The notes under the pieces are model-generated. The model had not been told where the DNA came from. It ran no database searches and worked only from the letters and a program-made list of their open reading frames with translations. A stretch of DNA of 64,000 nucleotides from Hippopus hippopus (taxonomy: Eukaryota; Mollusca; Bivalvia; Cardiida; Cardiidae), in contig OX328113.1 in NCBI GenBank assembly GCA_946811185.2, positions 1,674,001-1,738,000 of the forward strand. The letters are read 5' to 3'. Every line of letters begins with the position of its first letter. Position 1 is the first letter of the stretch. The position numbers and the translations under genes are program-made. Below are positions 20,581-32,200 of this stretch, piece by piece.

Positions 20581-20808
20581 TTAACCCTTTACCAAACAAA
20601 CCCTGGTTTTCACGACCCTGAGTAACAAGCTTTTTGAAAACATTGTGAGAAAAGGAGAAAATGCTGGTAACCAGCATTTTCTCCTTTTCCCACAATGTTT
20701 TCAACCTTTCCAAAACAAATTTCAATTTTTAAGTTGCATTAATTTTGTTGTCTGCAAATGTTTTCAATATGGACATGTTTAAAATTTTGTCGTTTGGTAT
20801 ATGGTTAA
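20581..20808 (-). mobile_element. Family P element
   Basis: A complete TTAA-to-TTAA copy: TTAACCCTTTACCAAACAAA ... CGTTTGGTATATGGTTAA. One unpaired change in the palindrome (GTGAGAAAAGG against CCTTTTCCCAC). Confidence 0.85.
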
Positions 20809-20930
20809 ATTGGATAGTTATAACATTAGGTTTTTTTTGTGGTAAAGAGTAAAATAATTTTTGGGACAAAATACAATGAATTTCATGATTAGGAAATAAA
20901 TTCATATTACTCACAAGACAAACCACTTAC

Positions 20931-21039
20931 TTGTTAACTGGACAAAAACATACATCTTGTGTTTTACTAAACATTTGTGCAGCATCTCCACCAATGCAAG
21001 TATCCTGCAGCAAGACACTCTGGTCATCAATATGGACAC
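20931..21039 (-). CDS. Candidate 109-bp internal exon (unidentified minus-strand gene)
   Basis: The minus-strand acceptor AAAATTTCAG and a perfect donor AACAA|GTAAGT enclose 2 + 35 codons + 2 nt: VHIDDQSVLLQDTCIGGDAA then QMFSKTQDVCFCPVN. Cysteines cluster (C, then CFC). One other frame is also open but less protein-like; the third has an early TGA. It leaves AA, completed by A of 8572-8603. It lies between P elements but matches no repeat in the window. Product unknown. Confidence 0.55.
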
Positions 21040-21068
21040 CTGAAATTTTACATTGAAATAATTATTAT

Positions 21069-21340
21069 TAACTCTTTCACACATGATTGAATTCTAGATT
21101 TGACTTAATTGAAAGCATTTCCAGACAACAAATGAAAATGTAGCCAAAAGCATGTTTTTTATCTTAGAAAGGGTAGAAAACATTGTGGGAAAAGGAGAAA
21201 ATGCTGATTACTAGCATTTTCTCCCTTACCCACAATATTTTCAAAAGGCTTCTATTGTAAATGGTTCACTCTCTGCAAATTGATAAAATTCTGGATTCAT
21301 CCAAATTAAAAGCATTTGCAGATAACAAAATTTATTTCAT
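21069..21340 (+). mobile_element. Family P copy plus a P start fragment
   Basis: 21069-21270: TTAACTCTTTCACACATGAT start, CTGATTACTAGCATTTTCTC centre. 21266-21340 repeats only the start region (TTAAAAGCATTTGCAGATAA). Confidence 0.7.
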
Positions 21341-21840
21341 GCTTTTCAATAGTTTATGGTTTGATATTTCATGGTTAAGACGACCAGTGAGAAATACCAT
21401 TTCATATTTCATAACTTGTCAGTTGAAGGCGCAAACAGTAGTTCCTGCGCACTAGTCACCTAGGTAACGGCGGATACCATTCAACCAGAGGAAAATATGA
21501 TGTAATTTATGCAAATTTACCCTACATTTCTTGTGCTTTTCATGATATTGAGGGGTATGTCATGAGGGAATTATCCAAAACAACTATACTGGATTTTGAC
21601 AAAAGTCCCAACAGAAAATGGGTTAAAAGCATGAAACAAATAGAATATATTTTTTTTTGGGGGGGGGGGGGGTTTAAAGGTTGAAATATCTCATAAATAT
21701 AAGCAGTAATATTTTCATTTGTGGCTGTACCACTCGTGAAAATATTACCAATGATGTTCAAAGAAATAAACTTCCATCTTTCTCCAAAAAAAAAACCCTC
21801 AAAAATCCTCTATAAATATAGCACAAATGCCAGTGTGGGT
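21341..21840. other. Intron-like DNA with a poly-G tract
   Basis: A G run at 21659-21672 after T9. No gene seen. Confidence 0.5.
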
Positions 21841-21844
21841 ATCA

Positions 21845-22414
21845 CAGAATAGCATTTCATCCTTTTTCCACAATGATTTAAAAAGCACTGGATTGTTTGG
21901 TAAAGGTTGGACAGGGAAGTTTCAAACTTGTCCACTTTGAGATGTGTGGATAACAAATGTAGGTACAGTGGTGGAATTTGTCGATTAATAAGGAGAAAAT
22001 ATTGTTGGAAAAGGAAACAAGAGCACCACATGCAGGTGTCAACTCTCAATTGAAGTTGCTTGATTTTCAGTGAAAATTCAAAGTTGAAAAACAGGCATAA
22101 CTGTGTCAGAAATGCTTTGATGATTACCTGCCCCTGTTGTATGGGTTTTCCTTTTGATAGTGAACAACTTGCCCAAGTTTGAAGAGGTAAATATCTTCAG
22201 TAATGACTGAGATATTACAAATAGTCAAAGTTTTTGAAAATGTCCAAGTTTTTGCATGAAGCAGACAACGCCTGGGCAACAAGAATACCTCAATGTTTTC
22301 TTCGAAAACAGCTGATTAGATATGCTAATAACCAGTATTTTTTCCTTTTCCCACAATGTTTTCAGCCATTTCCCACAGGGCTGTAAAAGCACAGGATTGT
22401 TTAGTAAGGGGTAA
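21845..22414. mobile_element. P elements, one split by an H3 element
   Basis: 21845-21910 is a P right half (ATTTCATCCTTTTTCCACAA). A second P reaches ATTGTTGGAAAAGGAA at 22016, is interrupted by H3, and resumes at 22320 with ATGCTAATAACCAGTATTTT to GTTTAGTAAGGGG. Confidence 0.65.
22017..22319 (+). mobile_element. H3 element (hairpin-ended, Helitron-like)
   Basis: Begins ACAAGAGCACCACATGCAGG, with a small hairpin (CACC...GGTG), and ends ATGTTTTCTTCGAAAACAGC, then TGA, with a TTTTC/GAAAA hairpin just before the end. The same ends occur at 58707-59006. Confidence 0.55.
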
Positions 22415-22453
22415 ACTAACAACAGATACTTAATAAATAGACCTGCTCTAAGC

Positions 22454-22862
22454 TTAACCCTTTACCAGATGACAAAATTCATAACTTGTCCCAATTGAAA
22501 GCATTTTCAGATGACAAACATTACTTAAACATGGTGTTTCTTTTTCAAATAATAGCAAAACATTGTGGGAAAAGGAGAAAATGATAGTATCGAACCAATT
22601 TTTTAATGTTTTTTTTTTTTTTTTTATTTCAACCCTTAACTCTTTACAAAACGACAAAAATGTCAACTTCAAGATTGAAAGTATTAGCAGACGACAGTTT
22701 AAATGGCACTGAAATGATGTGGTTTGTCTATCATAGAGTGGAAAACACTGTTGGAAAAAGAGAAAATGCTGGTAACCAGCATTTTCTCTTTTTCCTACAA
22801 TATTTTCAAAAGGCTTCTTTCTCAGGGTCGTTAAAACTCAGGATTGTGTGGTAAAGGGTTAA
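22454..22862 (+). mobile_element. Two family P copies
   Basis: 22454-22600 is truncated at a poly-T. 22636-22862 is complete (TTAACTCTTTACAAAACGAC ... TGGTAAAGGGTTAA), and its palindrome carries paired changes on both arms (GGAAAAAGAG / CTCTTTTTCC). Confidence 0.8.
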
Positions 22863-22944
22863 CCTGCTAAATATGTAAAACCTTTCAGCTGATAGTAAAA
22901 ACCTGCATGTTACTATTTCAAAGGTATATTTTGGGGGAAAAATA

Positions 22945-23388
22945 TTTCCTTATTAGACAGTGTAGATCTGAGATTAGACTGCACATCCTGTGCTGTCTGA
23001 TCTTGATCTAAATGGTCCCCAACAGGTCCTTGACCTGTCTTAACAGCTTAGGTCATAATCAGGTGGTCAGTGCAACTACGTATATGTTTCCTGGCTTTCT
23101 CACACAAGTACTAACACAACTTTCTGTCCAAATCACTGACTACTTTTCCCACATGCATCAGGTGAGAGGTGGAAAATCACCTGACAAAAGCAAAAAAATA
23201 TAACTGAGAACATTGTTTACATTTAACCTTTTACCACACAATCCTGACTTATATCGACCCTATGGTAGCTTTTTTAAAAACCTTGTAAAGACCAAATGTG
23301 TCATTTGTCATAAGCCACCATTAAGTCATCTGCAAAATTGTCCCAATTCAGACATGTCTGATATTTTGTCCTATTGTAAAGAGATAAC
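22945..23388. mobile_element. Q fragment, SINE-like segment and minus P
   Basis: 22945-23020 has GTGTAGATCTGAGATTAGAC and the Q hairpin. 23020-23200 looks like an eroded SINE body. 23222-23388 is P, minus (TTAACCTTTTACCACACAAT), with its palindrome destroyed. Confidence 0.5.
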
Positions 23389-24229
23389 ACAACAACATGA
23401 CCACTGTAATCGGTCCTTACCTTTCATGACTTAAAAATTGGTACATTCATCATGAAGGTGTCCACAGTGATAAACCAAAGTGAATAGCAGCACTTCTGCA
23501 TGGTGGAGATTCTTTAGACAACATGAAAGAGCTTTTAACTGCAAATACAAATATCTAGAGGCAGTAAAACAGGAATTTATGTACTATGTATCTATACAAT
23601 TGGCATCTTTCGAGAAAAATATGACCAAATCATTGGCGAATACGATGTTCATTCATTTAATTGTGTCACTAATAGGCCTCCATACCACATGACCATTGTT
23701 GTGCCTTGGCAGCACCATCACGGGATTCTTGCAATTTTTTTGAAAATGTCCCCCCAAAATTACATAAGTGTGGGCTGCAAGTTGCACATCAGGCGCACTC
23801 AAATTCTTAATTTTCTCACTGCTTTGTTTGATATTACTCAATTCCGTTCTGTTCTAAGGTGGATAGTCCCCTAAGATTTTACCCTGGGGGATACTGGTGT
23901 CCCCCAATATTTTTGGCCTAGGAACAATGCTGCATGACCATAATTATGTACCACATGGAAATAATTGTATTTTCACAAGCAAGTGGTTTTGAATAATGAC
24001 ACGAAATTTCATTTTGATAGGTTCATTTTTTCAAAAGTTATTGAAAGTTAAAGTAGGTGCAGTCATATATGCTGTATACTTTACTTAATGTGCAATGAAC
24101 CCAAATGCAAAGCTTGAAATTAGGGCCTATATCAAAAGTCATGTTAGTCTAATTATTTCAGCTTCACAAATATTCAGTGAATTATGTCAGACACATGGGG
24201 CTTCCCCAGTATCAAAACAGTCAGGTTTC
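23389..24229. other. Non-coding DNA upstream of a mariner relic
   Basis: The open frames here lack motifs. Part of 24100-24230 is probably the decayed 5' portion of the mariner at 24230-25110 (GCTTCACAAATATTCAGTG..., frame broken). Confidence 0.4.
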
Positions 24230-25110
24230 AGTTAGTATAAAAAAATTTAAAGATGGTAGAACTTACTTAAAAGATGCCCCAATTCTGGTCAAACCAAAAC
24301 TGCAGCTTCCCAAAAAAAAATGATGTTGCTGTGGCAGATTAATTAAGCAGGATGCCAGGTTTACAGTGAAAAAAATAGCTAAGAGAGTTCATAAGATTTT
24401 GACCAAGAAGTTAAAACTTCGTAAGATTTGTGCTCCATGGGTCCCCCACCTCTTTACAGATTAACAAAAGGCTACTCACGTAAAAATGGCCAAAGTTTTT
24501 CTTAAAAAGAACAAAAATTGTGACAAACGCAGAATATCAAAACTGTTCACAGGTGATAAAACCTGCATTTATTATTTTGAGCCCCAGAGACGCGTCAATA
24601 ATAAACAGTGGCTGCACAAAGACCAAGCTAGGCGGATCATAGCAAAAAGAATAAAAAGCGTGGGAAAAGTTTTATATGCCATCTTTTTTAATTCAGATGA
24701 TCCAATTGCTCAAATTCCTGTACTGATCGGCTAAATGATTACAGTCAAGTTTTACAAGAACAAACACTGTGAAATATGGAGACCTAGAACCAGATTAAGG
24801 GGCCTTTGCTTTATTCATGACAATGCAGCTGCTCCCAAGTCTGCATTTGTTCAGAATTTCCTGGAAATGGAAAAGGTGGTACAGCTTCCCCATCCACCAT
24901 TTCCACGACCTAAGCCCATTTGACTTTTTTCTCTTTCCTTTATTGAAGAAAACTCTCTGGACGACAATATTGCTCTAAAAGTGCTTTAGGAAGTGCCATT
25001 TTTTCAGTGTCTGTTGGGTATTCCAAGAAAAGCCTACTTTGCAGCCTTCTCAGGCTGGATTTCAAGACTTGAAAAATGTATTTCTGTCAAGGAATAATAT
25101 TTTGAAGGGA
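24230..25110 (+). pseudogene. Mariner-type transposase pseudogene
   Basis: The frames together show the mariner order. A helix-turn-helix remnant (KIARRVHKILTKKLKLRKIC-like, with stops). Then a continuous stretch from 24486 with FTGDKTCIYYFEPQRRVNNK, the first catalytic Asp block. A stop near 24732. Then 24735-24920 with RLRGLCFIHDNAAAPKS, the second Asp block. The segment expected to read PPYSPDLxPxDFF is degraded to HPPFPRPKPI-stop, so the third catalytic Asp is lost. The C-terminal part continues with frameshifts to about 25110. It is plainly inactive. Clear terminal inverted repeats were not found. Confidence 0.85.
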
Positions 25111-25464
25111 TGAAATGAACCAAATATGTGCATCGACACTTAGGAAATATGTGAGGAATTATAAAAAATGTAAGAAAATTCTATACAAAAATTAAAAAAA
25201 AGAGCATGTTTCTTTTCACATAGCTATATTCTATTGGCCATAAACATTTAACATGTAAACCATGTGATGCAGGGATGTTTGTCTATCAAATGATGGGTCA
25301 ATATGGCCACTGTTTGCTTAAGTTTTACATAACACCTAAAAATAAATGTTTTGCATGATATGCCCGTGCACTGTCTGAACAAATATAGAGTTAGCAAAAG
25401 AACATCAATACTTTCTTCCATGTTCTTAGAGAAGGAAAAAAAGAAAACATTTTCACTTTTTCCA
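25111..25464. other. Non-coding spacer between two transposon relics
   Basis: No repeat of the named families recognised. Confidence 0.45.
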
Positions 25465-26970
25465 AACTTGCAGTACCTCGACTTTCTGAACGCCAACTTA
25501 CTGAAGCACTAATGATACTTAGTCGAGATGATTCTATCAATGTTGTCGCACAGGCATTTAATCCCCATAGAAACACAGTAAGCAATGTTTGTTTAAGGTT
25601 TCAGTAAGCTGGAATGGTTTCTAAACATCCTCAAAATGGCAGGCCTTGTGTAACTGATGGCAGGTTAGACTGTCATTTATCACATAAAACCTCCCCCGGC
25701 AACATATATACTTTTGATAATACACTAGTGTATTATCGTTTTTTGGGTCCTGGTTCTGATCAATTTTCAGTCATAAGCACATGAAGCTTGAGAAACCAAC
25801 CACAGTTAATGCCGGATTTGTACTCCTACACCATTTTGCGAAAGAATGACATCATTGTTGCTAAGGTGTATACGTATGCGCAGTTTTTGATGTTCTTGTT
25901 TAATGAAAAGCAAGAAATGCAGCAAAATCTTTCTAAAAACAACAAATGTGCTGAATTAGTTGCATTTACCCCATCTAGAAACTGTTTTATTCTACTTGGT
26001 GTAAATGTCATGGAACTATCTACTTGTGTATGTACACATTTGAACCGAACTACGACTGTAAACATGGACCCCTGATCAGTACAATAGATGATGATGCAGG
26101 ATATTTTTGTCTGTTATTCGTATTATGTGATAAACAGAATCTCACACTCGTGTTTATGTATTATCATTTTCATCAAACTTGTTGACTAAAATATATTTGA
26201 TGCTCGGGTCATACAATTTTAGTCAACTTGTTTGATAAAAATGATAACACATAAACACTCATGTTAGATCCTCTATTTGGAACTGACGCGATACCATTGG
26301 TTATAAGTAGAGACACAGTTCTGAGGCATCTGGGTCACTATGTGGGAACCATAAGACCTGTGTAAGCCATATGTGGTATACATGTTCACATGACTTCATC
26401 ATGTTGCCTGAATGAGCTGAGCATGGTAACGTTTACATTGGCATAGGCATCAGTGGAACTGAGTTGTCTCTTCTGACAAAACAAGATTTAATCTAAGCCA
26501 CCATGAGGGGAGGCTGAGGGTGTTCTGAAGAAGAGAGGAGAAATTTGCAGACTCATATGTAGTACAAAGAAGGAAGTTTGGTGGAGGTAGTGACATGGTA
26601 TGGGATGGAATTATGGGAAATCTGATCTGGTCATTGTGAATGGCAATCTCAACACAGCTGAGTACATAAATCAAGTCTTGAGACCAGTGGCTGTTCCGTT
26701 TATTGACTTGCATGCTTCCATCAGACTGATGCATGACAAGACACATCCGCAACCTGCACAGCTTACTCGGCAATATCTGAATGCAAACAGCATAGCTGTC
26801 TTACCTTGACCAACCATTACTCAAGACCTGAACCAAAAAAAAGCATGTTTGGGACCTGCTTTGGTGTAGAGTAAGGTTCAGGCATGTTGTCAATAATTTA
26901 AAGATGTGACAAATGATCTACAGGCAGAATGGAACATCATTCTTCCATGTGTCATGCAACATTGTGTCAA
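25465..26970 (+). pseudogene. Tc1-like transposase pseudogene split by a U element
   Basis: 25471-25672 encodes an N-terminal helix-turn-helix (PRLSERQLTEALMIL, VVAQAFNPHRNTVSN, NGRPCVT). The frame resumes at about 26275 with ISRDTVLRHLG, then SSDKTRFNLSHHEGRLRVF (first Asp block), NGNLNTAEYINQVLRPVAVP, RLMHDKTHPQPAQL (second Asp block) and TQDLNQ (third block). Several frameshifts and stops separate these pieces. Domain order and spacing match Tc1-type DDE transposases. The interruption is a 0.6-kb U element. Confidence 0.85.
25675..26272 (+). mobile_element. Family U element inserted in the Tc1 pseudogene
   Basis: Starts TTTATCACATAAAACCTCC and contains the palindrome ATAATACACTAGTGTATTAT (25717-25736). 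It ends in a long inverted repeat (CTCACACTCGTGTTTATG ... CATAAACACTCATGTTAGAT) with arms of about 60 bp. A reversed copy lies at 29783-30412. Confidence 0.75.
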
Positions 26971-27318
26971 TTCTAGGAGACATCATATTTTACAGGTAAT
27001 ACAACAAGCCAAGGTCATACCTGATATTAGAGAACCATGACTGTCTTGCTTGAACTACGAGTCTTATTACAGATTATAATGTTTACTCAATCATTGCATT
27101 AGAATCATATTTGAAACTTCATTGAAATAAATTCCCCAAATATGGAAATGTTTACGATATTCATGTACTGCAGTTCCAGGGCCCTGTTTTACCAAGGCAG
27201 TTACGCACAAAATTTTTATCAAGTCTTTACGTAACTCTAAAGAAAATGCGTAAGCACATTATACTAAAAACGTTCTTAACTGAGTCGAGCGCAAGTTCTT
27301 GCTTAACTTTATGAACAA
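26971..27318. other. Non-coding DNA, host site of H1
   Basis: Rich in TTACGCA/TGCGTAA words (e.g. GTTACGCAC, TTACGTAAC), which continue on the far side of H1 (TTTTGCGTAAGTG), suggesting an older repeat split by H1. Confidence 0.45.
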
Positions 27319-28576
27319 CAAGAGGGCCATGATGGCCCTGTATCGCTCCACTGGCTAATACATAAAATCACTACATGCCAAACATTACAATACTTGGCCA
27401 ATTGGTTTTGAACATAAGACCCCTGAAACAGGACTAAAATTGGTAGCCCTAGTTCATATGGTTAGTAACAAGAAGATTTCTAAAGATTTCACTATATAAG
27501 CCCATGTAAAACTTCTGACCCCTCGGGGTGAATCAAATTCCCCCCTAGGGCTATAATTTACGCACTCTTGGTGAAGGGCCTTTAGATATAGCTACATGCG
27601 AAATTTGGTAGCCCTACGCTTTATGAATAAGTACAGGGAGATTTCTTAAGTTTTCTCTACATAAGCCCATGTAAAACTTGTGACCCCCGGGGCAGGGCCA
27701 ATTTTGACCCCAGGGCTATAATTTAAGCACTCTTGGTAGAGACCCACTAGATAAAGCCACATGCAAAATTTGGTAGCCCTAGGCCTTACGGCTAGGTACA
27801 GGGAGATTTCTAAAGTTTTCCCTAAATAAGCCCATGTAAAACTTGTGACCCCCGGGGTGGGGTCAAATTTGACCCAAGGGCTATAATTTGGGCACTCTTG
27901 GTAGAGGCCCACTAGATAAAGCCACATGCAAAATTTGGTAGCCCTAGGCCCCATGGCTAGGTCAAAGAAGAATTTTAAAGTTCTCCCTATATAAGCCCAT
28001 GTAAAACTTGTTATATAAGCCCATGTAAAACTTGTTACCCCCGGGCAGGGCCTAATTTGACCCCAGGGCTATAATTTGAACAATCTTGGCAGAGGTCCAC
28101 TAGATAAAGCTACATGCCAAATTTGGTAGCTCTAGGCCCTATGGCTAGGTAGAAGAGGAATTTTAAAGTTCTCCCTAAATAAGCCCATGTAAAACTTGTG
28201 ACCCCCGGGGCGGGGCCAATTTTGACCCCAGGGCTATAAATTGAAGAAACTTGGTAGAGGTCCACTAGATAAAGCTACATGCCAAATTTGGTAGCCCTTG
28301 GCCTTACGGTTTCAGACAAGAAGATTTTCAAAGATTTTCAAAATTTTTCAGTTTTGTTGCCATGGTAACCAGAGTTTTTGAAGGAATTAAATTCTTTCAA
28401 GAAATTCTGAAGAGGACCATGGCAGGATCATTTCTGTGAAGTTTCATCAAAATTGGATGGGTAGTTTCAGAGAAGAAGACGTTTTAAAAAAAAGTTAACG
28501 CACGGACGGACGGACGGACGCACGACGGACAACAGGCCATGACATAAGCCCGCTGGCCTTCGGCCAGTGGAGCTAA
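27319..28576 (+). mobile_element. H1 element, copy 1 (hairpin-ended, Helitron-like)
   Basis: The 5' end is CAAGAGGGCCATGATGGCCC (hairpin) then GCTCCACTGGC. The 3' end is a CTGGCCTTCGGCCAG hairpin, then TGGAGCTAA. GCTCCACTGGC and GCCAGTGGAGC are an 11-bp inverted pair joining the two ends. The body holds about four imperfect 185-bp tandem units (AAGCCCATGTAAAACTTGTG, TTTGGTAGCCCTAGG), then TTGCCATGGTAACCAGAGTT and a CGGACGGACGGACG tract. No coding capacity. Confidence 0.75.
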
Positions 28577-29179
28577 AAAACCATGTCTTAACTTTTGCGT
28601 AAGTGTTGCTGATATCAGAGGGGGTTGGAACTGGTTAGAATAGTTAAGCGAGAAACAATGAAATAAAAATACGGATCAGTGAAGTACAGGATTCAATTGA
28701 ATAAGATCATCCTGGATGACATCTAGCTCTAATTAAGGCATTTTATGCAGCTTTTGAACACTATTTTCTCACTGTTGCATGAAAGTCATGGCACACTTTG
28801 CGGGTATTTCAAGTGTTTTGTCATCACTGGGCTAGAGCCCAACGATGCCTTGCGGCAGAAAATTTCAAATTAACGGGGAGTCCATTAAGGATCGAACCCA
28901 GAAACTCTCAATTAAAAAAGGAATCCAACAATACATAAGTATGAAGCCTCGGTCAGACGAAGCTCCTGATGTTGCTGGTCAACAATTATATCATTTTATA
29001 TGATTTTTTCGATACATCTATACCCTTTCCCTTTATATCACAAATTAGACAAAATTAGACCAAATTAGCCTTTGATTAAAGGAAAGACTAGAGATGCAGA
29101 AGGTCATTCGTTACTATGGAATTATCTTCACATATTAAGAGAGATGTAGCTAGAAGTTTATAGAACATATTTAGATTAA
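28577..29179. other. Non-coding DNA, nothing recognised
   Basis: AGGATCGAACCCAGAAACTC near 28890 resembles a B box read on the minus strand, so a decayed SINE head is possible. No gene seen. Confidence 0.4.
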
Positions 29180-29395
29180 TTGAATGAATGGTGTTTTCAC
29201 ATTCTTAGCATTGTTTCAGTCATATCATACTCATGTATGTCCTGGGTTTCACAAGTGCTAGGCTGCGGCTCTGAAATATCTTGTCCAAGGACACTCCCTC
29301 AAAAGATCCAGTGTTTCAAGTGAGGATCAAACTCGGAACTTCCTGGCTACGAGCTCAACACTCTACTACCAAGCCATGCAGGAACCAGAGCACTT
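29180..29395 (-). repeat. tRNA-headed SINE, type 2
   Basis: On the minus strand the head has TGGCTTGGTAGTAGAGTG (A box) and GAGTTTGATCCTC (B box). The body has GCAGCCTAGCACTTGTGAAA and the shared 3' core ATGACTGAAACAATG. Confidence 0.7.
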
Positions 29396-29545
29396 TCTAA
29401 TCAATTTCTTTGACAAAATAGGAAACATTGTGGGAAAAGTAGAAAATGCTGGTTACCAGCATTTTCTACTTTTCCCACAAAGTTTTCTGAAATTAAAGTG
29501 GCCTCTACCTAAGGGTTGTTAAAACTCAGGGATGTGTTGTAAAGG
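29396..29545 (+). mobile_element. Family P, right two-thirds, with a paired palindrome change
   Basis: GGGAAAAGTAGAAAAT and ATTTTCTACTTTTCCC form the arms: the usual GGAG/CTCC has become GTAG/CTAC on both sides. Ends GTTGTAAAGGGA. Confidence 0.75.
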
Positions 29546-29782
29546 GATGTAGACTAAACAGTGACTGTCCATTTGAACTTGGTCATTGGACCTTAAACAA
29601 AATATTAATTTGTAATTGAGGTGTCAGCTTTCAGACTGATTTTTAATGGCATTGTATCCTGCATTTTCAGATCTCTGTTGTATTTAGGTATGTTTTAAGT
29701 CTGTTGTGTTTCTAATATTTCTAATACTGCGGTCAGTTTTTGCAATAGCATGCTCTATCTTGGAACAAATTCATAAATAGAG

Positions 29783-30412
29783 GATCTTACATGAGTGTTT
29801 ATGTATTATGATTTTTATCAAACGAGTTGACTAAAATTGTATGACGCAAGCCTTGGCGAGCGTCAAATACATTTTAGTCAACGAGTTTGATAAAAATGAT
29901 AATACATAAACACAAATGTGAGTTTCTATTTATCACATAAAATGAATGACAGACAGAAAAATATCCCGCATCATCACCTTCAGCCTCTATACCGTTCACG
30001 GGTCCATGTTTACGTTGTAGTTTGGTTTCAAATGTGTACATACACAACTAGATAGTTCTGTGACATTTACACCGAAAGAAGAGTGAAATAGTTTATAGAG
30101 GGATTAAGTCCACCTATTTCCGCAATAATATGATTTTAAGAGGCTTTCGCTGCATTTCTTGGTTTTTATCAAACATGAAAATCAAAAACTTACCATGCGT
30201 ATACGTCTTAGCAACAGTGACGTAATTTTTCCCAGAAACGGCATAACAGTACAAATTCCCGCACAAACTGTGGTTGGTTTCTCTCGCTTCACGCGCTTGT
30301 GACTGAAAACTGATCAGAACCGGGACCCAAAAAACGATAATACACTAGTGTATTATCAAAAATAAGTCATGGTTTTAATACACTGCCGGAGGAGGTTTTA
30401 TGTGATAAATAT
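29783..30412 (-). mobile_element. Family U element, second copy
   Basis: A reverse copy of 25675-26272: AGAGGATCTTACATGAGTGT at its left, the inverted pair TTGACTAAAATTGTATGACG / CATTTTAGTCAA, the same ATAATACACTAGTGTATTAT palindrome (30337-30356) and GGAGGTTTTATGTGATAAA at the right end. About 30 bp longer than the first copy. Confidence 0.75.
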
Positions 30413-30708
30413 ATATTATCACTAGCAGCTAGCTTTTTGATTGCTGTGTTAACATGTCATTACATAAAAAATCACCCTCAGACAAAAAAATGAAGGATGA
30501 GGCTTGCCACGAGAAAATGGGCTTTCTTTACAGTATTTCCATACATGCATCTTTATCATTACTGAAATAAAAATAATTCAAGACCATTCTCAACTTGTCA
30601 TGTCAAGTACTGTGTATTTAGCTTTAGATGACATTCTCTTCCTAGCAATTCCAGCAAGAAATCAAAGTGTCAGGTTCATATACCTAAAATTGGAGAATTA
30701 CGAAAATT
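30413..30708. other. Non-coding DNA, nothing recognised
   Basis: Open frames here carry no motif. Confidence 0.45.
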
Positions 30709-31021
30709 ATACTCAGGGGCAAAAGAAAGTATACATCTTTCAATTTTGGCTGTTTTGGCAAAAGCTAAGCTCTTGCAATCTTTTTCTTGCGATAGTCCAG
30801 TCATTTTTAAATGCAAAAAAAAAAATGTCAGAAATATACTGATCTCAACAAAAAAAAAAACAAGGGGGTTATTTGTTAAAAGTCAGCGAAAGACTTTTTA
30901 TTACGACGAGAGTTTTCAATGGTTGATGGATTAAATGGTGTTTCACGTCGCTCTCAACAATATTTTAGTCATATCACGACATTAGCTCACTTCAGCCAAC
31001 TTATTTATGTTCATCCTGAGT

Positions 31022-31251
31022 TTAACTCTTTACCAAACGACAAACTTTTCGACTTGTCCAAATTGAAAGCATTTGCAGACGACAAAATAAACCTGACTCA
31101 AAAGTTGAAACTTGACTTTTAGAAGGGTAGAAAACATTGTGGGAAACGGAGAAAATGCTGGTCACCAACATTTTCTCCTTTTCCTACAATGTTTTCTGAA
31201 GGCTTCTTCCTCAGGTTCGTAAAAAACAAGGTTTGTTTGGTAAAGGGTTAA
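31022..31251 (+). mobile_element. Family P element
   Basis: Complete: TTAACTCTTTACCAAACGAC ... TTTGGTAAAGGGTTAA, close to the consensus with a few palindrome mismatches (GGTCACCAAC). Confidence 0.85.
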
Positions 31252-31956
31252 CCAATCTACTATAGGGCCCTAAAATGTTTTGCCAAAGGAAACTCGCACG
31301 AAATTGGAACACCTCAGGTCGGGATCGAACTCTTTACTTATAAGTCATTCAGGACCCTATTTCTGTTAAAGACAAGCAAATGTTTCCATTTTGATCTATA
31401 AAAGTATTGTCTGACCCAATTTCCTTTAATAATCAGGAACCTGGTTGGGTATCTGTGAACAAGTTAACTCTCTTTGGCATACTTTTTAACCAGTTCCGTT
31501 GAATTTCCAAACACTTTCATGTGATGTTACCAAACCTCATTCCCATTTATTGATTGCAGATATCAAATGGTTCAAAATTATGTTCATGGCTATGAATTTG
31601 ACTAAGTCTGATTGAGTGCAGACACTGCACATCACCCTGATTAATTTTCACTTAAGTGATTCACTAGGACCTCGCAATGTTGATTCCATGCATTCATTCC
31701 ACCCCAAACCCCCAATGTACCGGTCTTACTTTGACACTGTTACTTTATGTCAACCAGAATGGCACTTCCTTCAATCTATAGCACCTTCACAGCTGATCAA
31801 CCGTGATGTGTACATTGCGACAAACAAGTCACAGAACGGTCTTGAACGACCAGCCTGCACAATTTTAGTGACACAAATTCAATCGGCTTCTGAAAGCCGT
31901 TCCATTGTTTGGTAGAAAAAAGAAACTGCTGTGCATTTTTCAGATTATCAACTTAC

Positions 31957-32044
31957 CGGTAGTAACCAAATACTGATTTACAGCGATATATTGATTGTCC
32001 AATAGGTTGTAGGTGCAGATATGCAAAATCAACATGTACTTGCA
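31957..32044 (-). CDS. Candidate 88-bp internal exon
   Basis: On the minus strand, an acceptor ending TGACTGGCTACAG and a strong donor CTACCG|GTAAGT flank two open frames. One reads QVHVDFAYLHLQPIG, QSIYRCKSVFGYYR (2 + 28 codons + 2 nt). The other reads CKYMLILHICTYNLLDNQ..., leaving G, which would join 20931-21039 directly. Because the frames compete, its place in the gene is unsettled. It sits just inside the TIR pair 30709-32200, which could mean that it belongs to that element. Confidence 0.3.
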
Positions 32045-32200
32045 CTGTAGCCAGTCAAGTGTGTCAATGTGTAAATTAATGACAGAGTATCATTTCAAAC
32101 TTAGTAGAAATATGTTTTTAAGGATTTCAGGTCAAAAGCATGAAAAATGAGAAAATTATTAGAGATCAAAAACTGTATACTTTCTTTTGCCTTAGAGTAT

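Larger units (their letters stand above)
30709..32200. mobile_element. Possible 1.5-kb DNA transposon remnant with 27-bp TIRs
   Basis: GGCAAAAGAAAGTATACA at 30718-30735 is exactly inverted at 32174-32191, and the outer bases (ATACTC) also match. The motif resembles Tc1-type termini. The interior holds a SINE 3' end (30931-30979) and a complete P element, with no recognisable transposase. Confidence 0.5.

Noticed and set aside
27646..27954. 102-codon minus-strand ORF with internal repeats
   Set aside because: Produced by the ~185-bp tandem units of the H1 element.
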